NCBI GenBank assembly: GCA_014529385.2
Contig: CM043961.1
Coordinates: 10,170,978-10,234,977 of the forward strand
Source: Adiantum capillus-veneris
Lineage: Eukaryota; Streptophyta; Polypodiopsida; Polypodiales; Pteridaceae
Reading direction: 5' to 3'
Length of the DNA stretch: 64,000 nt
Numbering within the stretch: position 1 is the stretch's first letter; every line of letters begins with the position of its first letter. The notes under the pieces were generated by a model, which did not search any database, was not told where the DNA came from, and saw only the letters and a list, made by a program, of their open reading frames with translations. This document shows, one piece after another, positions 13,033 to 22,790 of this stretch. The position numbers and the translations under genes are program-made.

Positions 13033-13070
<38 letters not shown>
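13031..13070 (+). repeat. (CT)n microsatellite, right half
   Basis: The downstream part of the run interrupted by the LINE; it is followed by AAACCCCCTTCCATCC exactly as in PLE copy 2. Confidence 0.95.
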
Positions 13071-13073
<3 letters not shown>

Positions 13074-13433
13074 CCCCCTTCCATCCCCATCCTCCCTATA
13101 TTACACACGCTAGCCCCCACCCTCGGAGTTTTTCTCCCTCTCTCTCCTTCGCTCAAGTTGCAATGCACGTAAACCCTTTGCCTTTTACTAAGCTGTCTCC
13201 CCCTCTCTCACTTACTTGAGTTACAACAGACAGCCTTTAAGATGAGCAGTAAAAAATAATAATTTTACCACCACCCCGCCCCCCCCTCCCCCCCCCTTCC
13301 TCGGTCCCCTTCCTTTTCTAGGGGAGACATCTCCCTTAATACTAGCCTCTGCCCTCACCCCCTTCCCCTTAATCTCTCTACATACCTTCAAAATTACAAA
13401 CCCCTTATTGTTGACACAATTTCCCAAATAAAT

Positions 13434-13434
<1 letters not shown>

Positions 13435-13465
<31 letters not shown>
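13435..13465 (+). repeat. Poly(C) tract
   Basis: A long run of C inside the PLE 3' region; the equivalent place in copy 2 (about 20030-20049) is shorter and interrupted. This length difference is one of few between the copies. Confidence 0.9.
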
Positions 13466-13467
<2 letters not shown>

Positions 13468-13552
13468 TCTCTCTTGTCATTCCCCAACCCACCTCCTATA
13501 TAAACTCCCCCTCCCTCTATGGAACTCCTTTTAAAACCCACTACCACCTCCT

Positions 13553-13591
13553 ACCACTGATGAGCTCCTCACGGAGCGAAACACGTTTGGT
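13553..13591 (+). ncRNA. Minimal hammerhead ribozyme, PLE copy 1
   Basis: All conserved parts of a hammerhead are present in order: stem I 5' strand ACCA (13553-13556), core CTGATGA (13557-13563), stem II GCTCC/GGAGC closed by a TCAC loop (13564-13577), core GAAA (13578-13581), a minimal stem III C-AC-G (13582-13585), cleavage triplet GTT (13585-13587), and stem I 3' strand TGGT (13588-13591), which pairs with ACCA. Hammerheads with very short stem III are known from Penelope-like elements. The predicted cut is after 13587. Whether it cleaves efficiently with such a short stem III cannot be told from sequence. Confidence 0.85.
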
Positions 13592-13711
13592 TCCCCTCTT
13601 AACCTAACACCTCTCAACCCTTAACCTAACCCCAGCCTAAACCCCTTTACCTTACGCTTTAATTTAAGTGCTTCGCACGCTTGATTTATTTCTACCGTTG
13701 AATCACTAATT

Positions 13712-15566
13712 TTGAAAACATAAGCGTTGCACACTTCTTTCTCCCCCCCCCCCCCCCCCGACCGCCGCCCTTTATCGTTCCCGTCCCCTGCTTTTCCTTC
13801 GCCGCGTTCACCACTGTTTAGCTTTCTCGTTTCCCGTCCTCCGCTTTTTTTCACTGCCGCGACCGCCGCCATCTAGCTTTCTCGTGCTCCGCTTTTCAAC
13901 CCGAACCCGAACCGGAACCCTAGTTCTCAACCTATTATAACCTATTGTTGCCCGGTTTTTGATGAGGATTCTCCGTTAATGTCCCCTTATATTAACCCTG
14001 CGAACCAGACTTACGGCATTAACCCCGCGAACCATACTTATGGCGTTAATTTCATAACATAAACTCCCTATTTGTGGTGTTAACCTGCGAACCATAGTCA
14101 TGGCATTATTTTTGAAACTTAAACTGCCTATTTGTGGAGCAAACTTAGAGACTTAAGTCTCCTTGGAAACTTGTGCCTTTCCAAACTCTTTAGCCTTATT
14201 AACACAGTACCCTCAGCATTCAAGAAGTTTATGGCCAACCTCTTATCTTTGTACCCTTGGTACCACCACCCGCCCTTGGAACCACCACCCGACTCTGCCT
14301 AATACCTCAGGAAAACATGTCTAATCCCTCAGAAAAAACCTCAGCGAAACCGCCTAATCCCTCAGACCAGCCCACTAACTCGCGTGCAACACAGGCGAAT
14401 TGATCCGAGCCGGCAAAGGGCCTCAAATTTTTTTTTGCGCTGTCTCCCTCTCTGCACATCAGGAGAACCGGGAGAGAAACTCGTCACTCACTTACCACAG
14501 GCTCTTCGCCTTGCACCACTCTTCAGCTTCACCCCTTACCTTTACCACCCTAACACAATACACCTTACCCATCTCTACTAAGCTGCGCCATGGCTGCCCA
14601 CCTCAAAGTAGTTGCGCCATACCTGTCCCTCTGCACACTCACCACCCGTATCACCCTTACAACACTTAACACAGCACCTGCTCGCCACCCTTATCACCCA
14701 TATCACCCCTGCAACACTAAGCACAGCACCTCCTCGCCACCCACTACACTGGTCGTCAGACCCTGAAACTGTCACAACGGCGCAACTCCGACCCCGACTC
14801 TGGCTATTCTCGGCTTGCTGGCAGTAGAGAAGCCGGTCTTGCAGCTCGGTATCAACTCCCAACTCCTGCAGCACGGCATCGTCTCCCAACTGCTGGCAGT
14901 AGAGAAGCCTGTCCTGCAGCGAGACATCATCTCCCAACCGCGGCAGCTTCTCCCCAACAATGCCTCATCCACTTGAAACTTCAACTGTAACGCCCGTCAA
15001 CCTCAGCCCACAGGCGATTGCTGCGGCGTCTTCACCCTCTTGCAGCTGCGGCATCTTCATCCTCTTGCAACTACAACCATAAAATCCTCTTGCACCTACG
15101 ATGCCCTCATCCTCTTGCAACAGCAACGGTAACGTCCTCAAATACTAGCCCGTCAACCTCAGCCTCAGGCGGCTGCATCATCGTCCCATAACCTCATCTA
15201 CTAGCTGCCAGCTACTAGCCGTCATCTGCTCACAGCCTAAACTTAAGGCAGCCCTAGGAGATAAGCTATACTTGAGTCGTAGCCGCAGACCTTCAGCAGC
15301 CCTTCAGTCATGCTATATTAGCTTGTCAGTTTAAGGCCAATTTCCCATGGCACAGCCCTTTAGGCGTGCTATCTAAAGCGCGTCAATTTAAGGCCAAATC
15401 CCCATGCCATACTGTAAGCGGCGAGTCACCCTGATTAACTTGGTTTTTAAGCTAGTAGCTCCATACTAAACCCCTGACTTAACAACTAACTCTTATCCTA
15501 GCCCCATACTAAACCCCCGACTTCACAACTAGCTCTTATTCTACCTCGATTGAGCATCGATCAAGC
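13712..15566 (+). other. 5' region of the full PLE unit
   Basis: Non-coding. It contains a poly(C) run (about 13744-13759), diverged direct repeats of a segment with GCGAACCA..TTA/GGCATTAA (about 13990-14120), repeats of GCAGTAGAGAAGCC (14820-14915), repeated CCTCTTGCA segments (15035-15125) and a repeat of TTTAAGGCCAA (about 15330-15395). The density of short repeats suggests a structured leader. No known RNA motif other than the upstream hammerhead was recognised. Confidence 0.5.
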
Positions 15567-16931
15567 ATGAATTCACCAACTCCAACTCCTACCGACACCA
15601 CAATCCTCAACAATCCCGCTTCCACGATCGAGGAGCCACATGGTGACAACCTGTTTGTGGATGATAATAATCTTACAATGGACCACCTCACACTTGACCC
15701 CTACAAGAACAACACCGACGAACTCGACTACCTCTCGGAGGAATCCTTCGACTTCTCCCCCAACCCTCACCAAGCCACTCTTAGAGTTGAAGATTCACCT
15801 AACCGCTTCGAGCACAATCTAGACGATGAACCCACCTCACCCAACCATAAACCTCCTAAGAAAACCAAACCCAACCTTCGCATCACCCTCTCCACCATCC
15901 ACCGCCAATGCTCCTCACATAACGGGTTGAGTCCTTCCTCTCACCCACCACCACCAACTACAAGGATCACCCCCTCCTCTTCACCCAAGGCCCCCACCTC
16001 CGCTTCACCGATATCATGCCCCCTTTCCCCCGAAAAACCCAAGGAATTCAAAGACATCATCAACCTCTCATTAGTTGAATTCAAGAAGTTACATCTAAAA
16101 CTAACCAAAGCCTCTTCGTACACCACTCACTTGGTAGAACTCCATAAAAACAATGCCAATCCCAATAGCCTCAACATGAAACCACCACGATTTCATTTGG
16201 AGGATACCCAAGCCCAAGCTCTCCTTAATGCCAAGTTCACCGCCCTTACAATCCAATATCAAATGGATTGTACCCTAGCCCTTACCCAGGCGCAAAAGCT
16301 CCTAGTGAAAAACCTACAAACCAAAGTTGAAGGATATCACCTCAAAGTAGAAAGCCGACTCACCGATCTTGTGAAAAAGCTCTCTTGTATCACCTTGCCC
16401 CGATTAGCCTCTTGCAATTGGCACCAATACCTAAGGATGCGGAAGGAATCCTCTCTTCAACAATTTCTCTCCCTAATGCAATCCTTCATCGTTAACTCTC
16501 ACTTGGCTTCCTCAAAAGAAGAATTAGCTTACAAATCTAGGAAGCGCTCTATTGATACCATGAAGGAGGGAATCCTACACCTCCCAAAGGAGCAAACTAT
16601 CAAAGAGCTTGTGGAACTTGAAGTCCATAAACATTTAAAATCTCTCCCCTTTTCCAAACCCCCCACTACTACAACCCCCACTAATCCCCGCTACTCCAAA
16701 ACTTTAAGTCACCATACTCGATCCAAAGCACCTTTTTTCCCCCCTAGATCCTCCCACCATACCCACAAACCATCTAAAGATCTTTCCCATCCCTCCCATC
16801 TTACACACTCCTTCATCTCCCCTACCAAACCTCTTAACCAATCTTCCAAAAATCCACAATCCCCCTCTCCACCAGGTTCCCCACCATCTAAAAGACCTTT
16901 TAAGCACCCATGCCGAAAGAGCCTACTATAG
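15567..16931 (+). CDS. PLE ORF1 protein, unknown function
   Basis: An uninterrupted 454-codon frame upstream of the RT gene in the full unit. The first 120 residues are acidic and low in complexity (Pro/Thr/Asn/Asp-rich). A Ser/Pro-rich linker covers roughly 120-155, a helix-rich central region covers roughly 155-355 (for example LVEFKKLHLKLTKAS, and a Gln/Ala/Leu-rich stretch near 215-265), and the tail of about 90 residues is basic and Pro/Ser/His-rich. This resembles a nucleic-acid-binding, self-associating ORF1 protein, but I recognise no domain. The intact frame beside a nearly intact RT suggests recent activity. It ends inside the next ORF (22-bp overlap). The start is the first ATG of the open frame. 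Confidence 0.65.
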   Translation: MNSPTPTPTDTTILNNPASTIEEPHGDNLFVDDNNLTMDHLTLDPYKNNTDELDYLSEESFDFSPNPHQATLRVEDSPNRFEHNLDDEPTSPNHKPPKKTKPNLRITLSTIHRQCSSHNGLSPSSHPPPPTTRITPSSSPKAPTSASPISCPLSPEKPKEFKDIINLSLVEFKKLHLKLTKASSYTTHLVELHKNNANPNSLNMKPPRFHLEDTQAQALLNAKFTALTIQYQMDCTLALTQAQKLLVKNLQTKVEGYHLKVESRLTDLVKKLSCITLPRLASCNWHQYLRMRKESSLQQFLSLMQSFIVNSHLASSKEELAYKSRKRSIDTMKEGILHLPKEQTIKELVELEVHKHLKSLPFSKPPTTTTPTNPRYSKTLSHHTRSKAPFFPPRSSHHTHKPSKDLSHPSHLTHSFISPTKPLNQSSKNPQSPSPPGSPPSKRPFKHPCRKSLL

Positions 16932-17251
16932 CGCCTAAATATCCTCTAAATCACATTCACAACCTCTTCTCACCTAAAATCCCTCCCCCTTCCATTGCCA
17001 AACCTTTTCCCTACAACAAATTTACCAAACCTTCTAAATACAACAAACCCACCAACCTTAACCTAAACCTCAACCGTGATAGCAACCGCGTTGGAGTTCG
17101 CAACCGAGATGGCTACAATGATGGTAACCGCAATGACTACAAAGATGGCAACCGCAATGGCAACCTTGATGGCAACTGTAATAACAACCTGGAGGATAAG
17201 TGTAATGACAAACGCAAGGACTTGGAAAAAGGGAGAGGGAGGAGGGATTAG
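16910..17251 (+). CDS. Small PLE ORF overlapping ORF1, Asn/Arg repeats
   Basis: A 113-codon frame starting inside the end of ORF1, in a different frame. The C-terminal half consists of irregular DGNRN-type repeats and ends with a basic segment. It may be a downstream cistron, a frameshifted extension of ORF1, or a chance frame in a simple-sequence repeat (the antisense frame is also open). I recognise no family. Confidence 0.3.
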   Translation: MPKEPTIAPKYPLNHIHNLFSPKIPPPSIAKPFPYNKFTKPSKYNKPTNLNLNLNRDSNRVGVRNRDGYNDGNRNDYKDGNRNGNLDGNCNNNLEDKCNDKRKDLEKGRGRRD

Positions 17252-17433
17252 GGCCTTCACATCCATTGTCTTGGATTCACTTGCTTTTTAGCAAGCCCCC
17301 CCTCCTCCCAAACCTTTGGATTAATTTCTCCCTCTCTACCTCACCATCCTCCACACAAATCCCCCCCACCAAAAGAAGAAGAATTAGGTGAAAGTTTTGG
17401 ATTCCCCTCACTAATCCGCATGCTTACCAACTC

Positions 17434-19231
17434 ATGCTCTTTGGTAAGCTTCCCTCACACTCACTTGTTACTAACCCTACCTCTAGTTTTGTACATAACC
17501 TAACCACTCGTCCCCTCTCTTTCAACGAAAGTAAATGCTTAGACTTAGGGCTCAAATACATCCCCCCACCCTCCAACCCCCCACCCAAGCTCATCCTCCG
17601 AGCCCACGAAGCCTTGTCTAGGAGCCTTCAACTCAAAGTGTTCTTTCAAAATTCACCATCCAACCGACCTTCCCATTTCAAGCCCCCTAACCCCTCTTGG
17701 ATGCCCCCCTCCCTGAACCCTCAATTAGAAAACATCACACTTCAAAACCACATAAATCTAATTTCTACACTTTCAAGCTATAACGCTTCGCGCTCTAAAT
17801 TTTGTCAAACAAGCACTTAAAACCCTTTCTAAGGACTCCTCCATAATCATTAAACCGGCCGACAAAAACCTAGGCCTCACCATCCTCTCTAGAGAGTGGT
17901 ATGACCAAGAGGCCCTTAGGCAACTCAATGACCAATCCACTTATCAGCCCGTTACCATACCACCACACAACTACGTTGCCTCCTTACTCTACTCCATCAC
18001 CATCAAATACACTCTCCTTACTCTAGAAGAATCAACCTTTATTCTTGCACCAATTTCCAAACCCTTCAAACCTTGCCCTATCCACTTCCTTCCTAAGATT
18101 CATAAACCTTCCCTTGTAGCCCGCCCTATTTGCTCCTACCGAGGATACATATTAGAAAATGTCTCCAAATGGCTACACTACCAACTTTACCCTATCCTCC
18201 TTACACAAAAACAACACCTCAAAGACTCTCTATCCCTCATCATAGATCTCCAAGAAAAACCCTTCCCTCCGCACAGTCTCCTTTTCACATTTGACGTGAC
18301 CTCTCTCTACCCTAGCATCCCCATATCCCTAGGACTTCTAGCCCTTAGAAGCTCTATCACTAACCATTTTGATAATCCAAAAACGGAGTTCATAATCTCA
18401 CTTGCCTCCCTAATCCTCTCACACCATTATCTTTGCTTCAGAGATAAAGTGTGGAAACAAATAAAAGGCACGGCTATGGGGTCAAACTTTGCAGTGGTTT
18501 ATGCTTGCCTATTTCTCTGTCACTTAGAAAATCACTCCCCTCTTATCCACAACCCCAACCTGGCTTATTATAAAAGATTCATAGATGACGCGTTTGGAAT
18601 CTGGACAGGCACGCTTAGCACACTCTCCAAAGCACTAGACTCCTATGCCGCCCCTCTACAAAAGCATATAGTAATCACCCTTGTCATCTCCACCTTCGAA
18701 GCCACTATCTTGGATGTCCATTTTCATAAAGGACATCGATTTAGCCAATGTGGCATTCTAGACTCTAACTGCCACCAAAAGCCACTAAACTCTTACCAAT
18801 ACATACCTTGGATCTCTTGGCACCCTCTCCACCAGAAATTGGCTTTTATAAAAGCAGAACTCATACGTTATATCATTAGAGAGAGCACCTCAAAGGGCTT
18901 CTCAAGCCTAAGAAGCCTCTTCTTCCAAAGGCTTCTTTACAGGGGATATCCTAGAGGACTTTTAATAAAAGTATTTTGCTCAATCTCTTACCAGGAGAGA
19001 CCTTCTCTTTTAAGCAAAACTCCAAAAACCAAAAAAGTTCTCCCCATTATCTTGAAACTTCCTTTTTCACTAGAAACTCGGAAACTTAATCCTACCCTAA
19101 CCATTGGAAAACCTCTCCACCTAGCATGCAACCTTTCCCCCACCCTTGCACATCTTGACAAACCCACCCTTTGTTGGACTAATGGCCCTAATTTAAGCTC
19201 TATCCTAACTAGAGCCTTAGAACCACATTGA
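17434..19231 (+). pseudogene. Penelope-type reverse transcriptase, copy 2 (single frameshift)
   Basis: The N-terminal segment 17434-17820 is in one frame; the rest (open from 17762 to 19231) is in the next frame, with overlap. The only break is a +1 shift around 17798-17806 (TCTAAATTTTG). After it the RT is uninterrupted: IIIKPADKNLGLTIL, FDVTSLYPSIP (motif A, D before VTS), QIKGTAMGSNFAVVYACL (motif B), YYKRFIDDAFGIW (motif C, catalytic DD) and the PLE thumb. There is no endonuclease domain after it. The same shift is in copy 1. It could be a shared lesion, programmed frameshifting, or a start in the second frame. Length and order match endonuclease-minus PLEs. Confidence 0.85.
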
Positions 19232-19613
19232 AGAACACTTCTTTCCCTTTATATTTTACCCTACCCTAACACCCATTTTTGTGTTTTGCAAGAATATGCC
19301 CATAACTTCACATACTTGGACCACCCCTACTTGGCCATTTCCTTAGTTTATTTTGAGCCTCCCCCGACAAGGCACCTCGGCATGCCTCGGTTCATTGTAC
19401 TCCCTTCTTTGCATTGATCTCATGATGAAAAGAAATCCCCCATACCACCAACTACCCTTTACCCTTTACCATTGTAATTTTGTTTGGCTATAACTTGTGG
19501 ATGTAAGAAATCCCCTAACCCTCTCTTGATGTTGAAATCATTACCACCTACCTACATTCCACTTTAAGTCTTTTTCTGCCCAAACATTTGTTATGGTAAT
19601 AATGTCCCAACCC

Positions 19614-19666
<53 letters not shown>

Positions 19667-20136
19667 CCCCCTTCCATCCCCATCCTCCCTATATTACACA
19701 CGCTAGCCCCCACCCTCGGAGTTTTTCTCCCTCTCTCTCCTTCGCTCAAGTTGCAATGCACGTAAACCCTTTGCCTTTTACTAAGCAGTCTCCCCCTCTC
19801 TCACTTACTTGAGTTACAACAGACAGCCTTTAAGATGAGCAGTAAAAAATAATAATTTTACCACCACCCCGCCCCCCCCTCCCCCCCCCTTCCTCGGTCC
19901 CCTTCCTTTTCTAGGGGAGACATCTCCCTTAATACTAGCCTTTGCCCTCACACCCTTACCCTTAATCTCTGTACATACCTTCAAAATTAGAAACCCCTTA
20001 TTGTTGACACAATTTCCCAAATAAATTCCCCCATTCCCCCCCCCCCCCCTCTCTCTCTTGTCATTCCCCAACCCACCTCCTATATAAACTCCCCCTCCCT
20101 CTATGGAACTCCTTTTAAAACCCACTACCACCTCCT
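19232..20136 (+). other. PLE copy 2 3' region
   Basis: Non-coding sequence nearly identical to 10569-13552 without the LINE. It includes the uninterrupted (CT)n run (19617-19663), two short poly(C) tracts and a CT-rich segment. This copy gives the empty-site sequence for the LINE insertion. Confidence 0.8.
19617..19663 (+). repeat. (CT)n microsatellite, uninterrupted
   Basis: The homologous run in the partial copy carries the LINE. Confidence 0.95.
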
Positions 20137-20175
20137 ACCACTGATGAGCTCCTCAAGGAGCGAAACGCGTTTGGT
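20137..20175 (+). ncRNA. Minimal hammerhead ribozyme, PLE copy 2
   Basis: Same architecture as copy 1: ACCA / CTGATGA / GCTCC-TCAA-GGAGC / GAAA / C-GC-G / GTT / TGGT, predicted cut after 20171. Compared with copy 1 the differences lie in the stem II loop (TCAA against TCAC) and in the stem III loop (GC against AC). Every paired and core base is kept. Confidence 0.85.
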
Positions 20176-20294
20176 TCCCCTCTTAACCTAACACCTCTCA
20201 ACCCTTAACCTAACCCCAGCCTAAACCCCTTTACCTTACGCTTTAATTTAAGTGCTTCGCATGCTTGATTTATTTCTACCGTTGAATCACTACC

Positions 20295-21095
20295 TTCCGA
20301 TCTTGGATAGTGAAATGTTTGCAGCAGGATGGCACTTTCATTTTGTCCTCATTTTTATCGTCTTATCCTTTCCCACTTTCTACTTCCATTGTCCATAATT
20401 CCCTGAGAGTTTTCTTAAGTTCTTGGTACTTCTTCCTTCTCTCCACCTTGGTCCATTTAGTTTCTCCAAACTCGTTTTATACTGGTTGTTTTGTTTGTTT
20501 GGGGTTTTGTTTCAAATTTTGACTTTGTGGTTTGTTTTCCATCTCTCTCTTATGCTCTCTTTTGTTTTTGGATCTTGAGTTCTAGAGAACCTTCCAAATA
20601 TCTTGGCTTTGACACAATCTTAAGCTTTTACAAGAATCAAAAATTGTGCTTTGCCCCTTATTCTAGGCATAGGGTTCTCTCTTGGTTTGTTTTTAGCTCT
20701 CCTTTTCTTGTAGCGCTCTTGACGTCTAGGTTTTTTATTTGAAAAATCATAAAACTTGACATCTGCTATCGTTTATTCCCATTCACTTGGTTGTCAGAGC
20801 ATTCATTGTCTGCTTCATCCTCTCGTTCAAAATGCTATGGGGAGTCATAAAACGTCTCCTCTTCTTCAACGCTCACTAGCTTATCACCTCCGGGATTTTT
20901 CAAGACTAATTTTTCATCATTCACATTTACTATATTGACCATATAGTATGGAACCACGTCATAACTGTCCTTGTCACATATTTTTGTTGTGGGACCATCC
21001 AAAATAGCACACACACCTAGGGTTGCTAAAATATGAGTCCATTCTTGTGGCTCTAGAGCTTCTTTAGGAAAAGGTTCATGAATGTATTCCTTATT
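20295..21095 (-). other. Gypsy 1 protease-RT spacer (non-coding now)
   Basis: This T-rich stretch lies between the end of the PLE and the gypsy 1 protease. By position it should be the link between protease and RT, but no domain can be read. The plus-strand frame at 20491-20742 is hydrophobic because of the T-rich composition and is not called. Confidence 0.45.
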
Positions 21096-21650
21096 TCAAG
21101 CACCCTTTCCACAATACACTCTTCTTGTTTCAAACTCCCACAATGTGACGCACCGCACATCCATAGCTCTTTTGGCTTGCCTAATTAAGCTGGAAGTTCC
21201 GATCGTGAGATAAAGTAGTTGAACAAATATCCTCCCCACTAGGGTTTTGTTCACATCTTTGTAACTATGGTCTTTAAGGTTTATGTGCATTGTGGTTTCC
21301 ATGTGTCTGAGGTATATATGATCATATCCCCAGTCTTGAACCATCTTCGATTGTCACATGAATGGCCTTCCAAGTATGATGTCATAATTGTTCTTCTTTT
21401 CAAAGTCAACTACAAAAAATTTATGCTCATACTCAATGCTACAAGTGGTAACAATCACTTTCTCCAGAAGTCCCAAAGGTTTCTCCATGTACCCATCTGC
21501 TAGTTGTTGCAATTTCATTCTGGTAGCCCTCAAGGCTAGTTTTCCTCATTTTTTCCAAATTTCCTTGGTGGCAATAGTAACACCAGCTCCACTATCAAGA
21601 ATTACCATGGTTGTTACACCTTAGAATTCTACTGGAAGTGTAGTATTCCC
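21096..21650 (-). pseudogene. Gypsy 1 aspartic protease (degenerate)
   Basis: On the minus strand the active-site segment reads MVILDSGAGVTIATKE, with its codons near 21570-21605. After a stop it continues as KLALRATRMKLQQLADGY and later NYDIILGRPFM, followed by WGYDHIYLRHMETTMHINL. This is a retropepsin and its downstream region. It would cleave the gag-pol polyprotein. One or more stops interrupt it. Confidence 0.75.
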
Positions 21651-22742
21651 ATCCTCACCCTCGCAATACTCTGCAACCTTGTTTAAAGGTACATGTCTTG
21701 TGTTCAATTGAGGTTTTTCTAGTTCACGGATCCCTTCTTAAATTTGTGATGTTGAATCTTTTACCCCAAACTTCTCCAAGAATTTTCCAATAGTTGTGCA
21801 CATGTTTGGTCTTATTTGGAGAAGCTCGGCTAGTGTAATAGTGCAAGTCACAAGCGTAGACAATATGTCTATCAATCCCTTAGAGTCCATAGCAGTTCTT
21901 GATGAGAGTCTTTGTGATGGCACCGTCTTCACATTAGACTTGGATTCATACTCTCCCATGTAAGAGGGTAAGGTTCTCAAAGATTGAGGTTGACTCTCTA
22001 CAGATCGTACTGACCCTCTATCCCCCCAATATGAGTGAATGTCCAGATCTGCTTGAGATCCTACCTTGAACTCCTCAATAGGTGGAAGAAAGACATCCCT
22101 CCCCTTACTGGTTTGGTTAACTCTTTGGCTCAACCCGTTTGCCTCATTTTCTTCTTGTATTTGTCTCCAAAGATTGTCTAAGCCATCATCCTCTCTTAGT
22201 CCTCTGGTATCATAGGATGGAAAACCTCATATGTCTGATATGTGGTATTCATCACTATCCTAGGCTTTTCTAATGCGACTGTGGAATTCTCAATTGTTCC
22301 TTTGGTTTCATTCTTGGTGGTGTTATCGATGTTGGAGTTGGAACTTCTATCCAACTCTTTGGATTGCTTGTCGGTGGCTCTAGCAAAGCTTGCGCAGTTT
22401 GGATCATTTTCTGACACATCTTCAACCTTTGATTTTCTAACTCTGCATAAGGATACATCATCCATTTTTCTTTTTGATTTTGATTAGTTTGAAGCCACAC
22501 TTTGTAGGCTTTCATAAGTGTGTCTAGAGGTTCATTCACCTTTTCAACTAGTACAAATACTCCAAAACTTGCACTCTTTTGTCTCCTTTTTTTGTTAGGT
22601 TCTATGGTCTCTGGGATTTCTAACTCAAGATTAGTTTGATTCTTTAATCTTTCTAACCTGTCCCAAGTTTGTTTTAACTCCTCCATTAGGGCTACCTATT
22701 CGGGCTACCTATTCGGGCTCCTTCCTAGTCAGATTGTTTAGG
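21651..22742 (-). pseudogene. Gypsy 1 gag-protease linker, coiled-coil
   Basis: Minus-strand frames 22686-22270 and 22133-21738 are charged and helical. They include LKQTWDRLERLKNQTNLELE, a coiled-coil heptad pattern whose DNA is repeated on the other side of the DNA transposon (34813-35080). The transposon therefore landed in a tandemly repeated coiled-coil coding region. Frameshifts are present. Confidence 0.6.
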
Positions 22743-22762
22743 GTGAAAGCATGTATAGGTGG
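22743..22762 (+). repeat. Left terminal inverted repeat
   Basis: GTGAAAGCATGTATAGGTGG, the exact reverse complement of 34793-34812. Confidence 0.92.
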
Positions 22763-22775
22763 ACCGCTTTTGCCA

Positions 22776-22790
22776 CTATATAGTATATAA
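22776..22790 (+). promoter_or_regulatory. Putative TATA box of the left promoter
   Basis: CTATATAGTATATAA lies just inside the left inverted repeat, upstream of a CT-rich leader and a 5' exon that appears to end at a GT donor (CAACAG|GTATGT, near 23179). It is placed to drive the left gene. Confidence 0.45.

Larger units (their letters stand above)
10986..13035 (+). mobile_element. 5'-truncated LINE inserted in a CT microsatellite
   Basis: Comparison with PLE copy 2 shows a clean insertion of about 2.05 kb inside its (CT)n run. The left edge falls in the middle of the RT reading frame, so the 5' part, including any apurinic endonuclease domain, is missing. The 3' end is a short (TATC)n tail at 13016-13032 that merges into the remaining CT run. 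This is the usual product of target-primed reverse transcription with 5' truncation. Any target duplication is hidden in the microsatellite. Confidence 0.88.
8676..13711 (+). mobile_element. Penelope-like element, partial upstream copy
   Basis: This 5'-truncated copy starts near 8676, where gypsy sequence stops and similarity to 17335 onward begins. It ends at about 13711 (..CCGTTGAATCACTA), the same 3' end as the second copy at 20294. Without the LINE inside its CT run it is about 3 kb. It holds the RT gene, a 3' region and a hammerhead ribozyme. The head-to-tail arrangement with the full unit that follows is typical of Penelope-like elements, whose upstream partial copies form pseudo-LTRs. 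No GIY-YIG endonuclease is visible. Confidence 0.85.
13712..20294 (+). mobile_element. Penelope-like element, full unit, endonuclease-less
   Basis: A unit of about 6.58 kb follows the partial copy head to tail. Order: long GC-richer 5' region, ORF1 (15567-16931), short overlapping ORF (16910-17251), RT (17434-19231), 3' region with (CT)n and a hammerhead. The distance between the two hammerhead cut sites (13587 and 20171) is 6584 nt, one unit. No GIY-YIG endonuclease can be found before or after the RT, so it belongs with the endonuclease-minus PLEs (Athena/Coprina type), which are known mostly from chromosome ends. The plus strand is strikingly poor in G. It ends at 20294, where gypsy 1 sequence resumes. 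Confidence 0.85.

Noticed and set aside
13590..13660. Telomeric repeat array next to the PLE
   Set aside because: Scattered CCTAACC-like bits (AACCTAACACC, CCTAACCCC) are irregular and occur equally in copy 2; they are not a CCCTAAA array.
19232..20136. GIY-YIG endonuclease after the PLE RT
   Set aside because: No open frame of adequate length and no GIY/YIG motif in any frame.
20310..20938. Hydrophobic plus-strand ORFs suggesting membrane proteins
   Set aside because: They follow from T-rich composition on the strand opposite to gypsy 1 coding; no conserved features.
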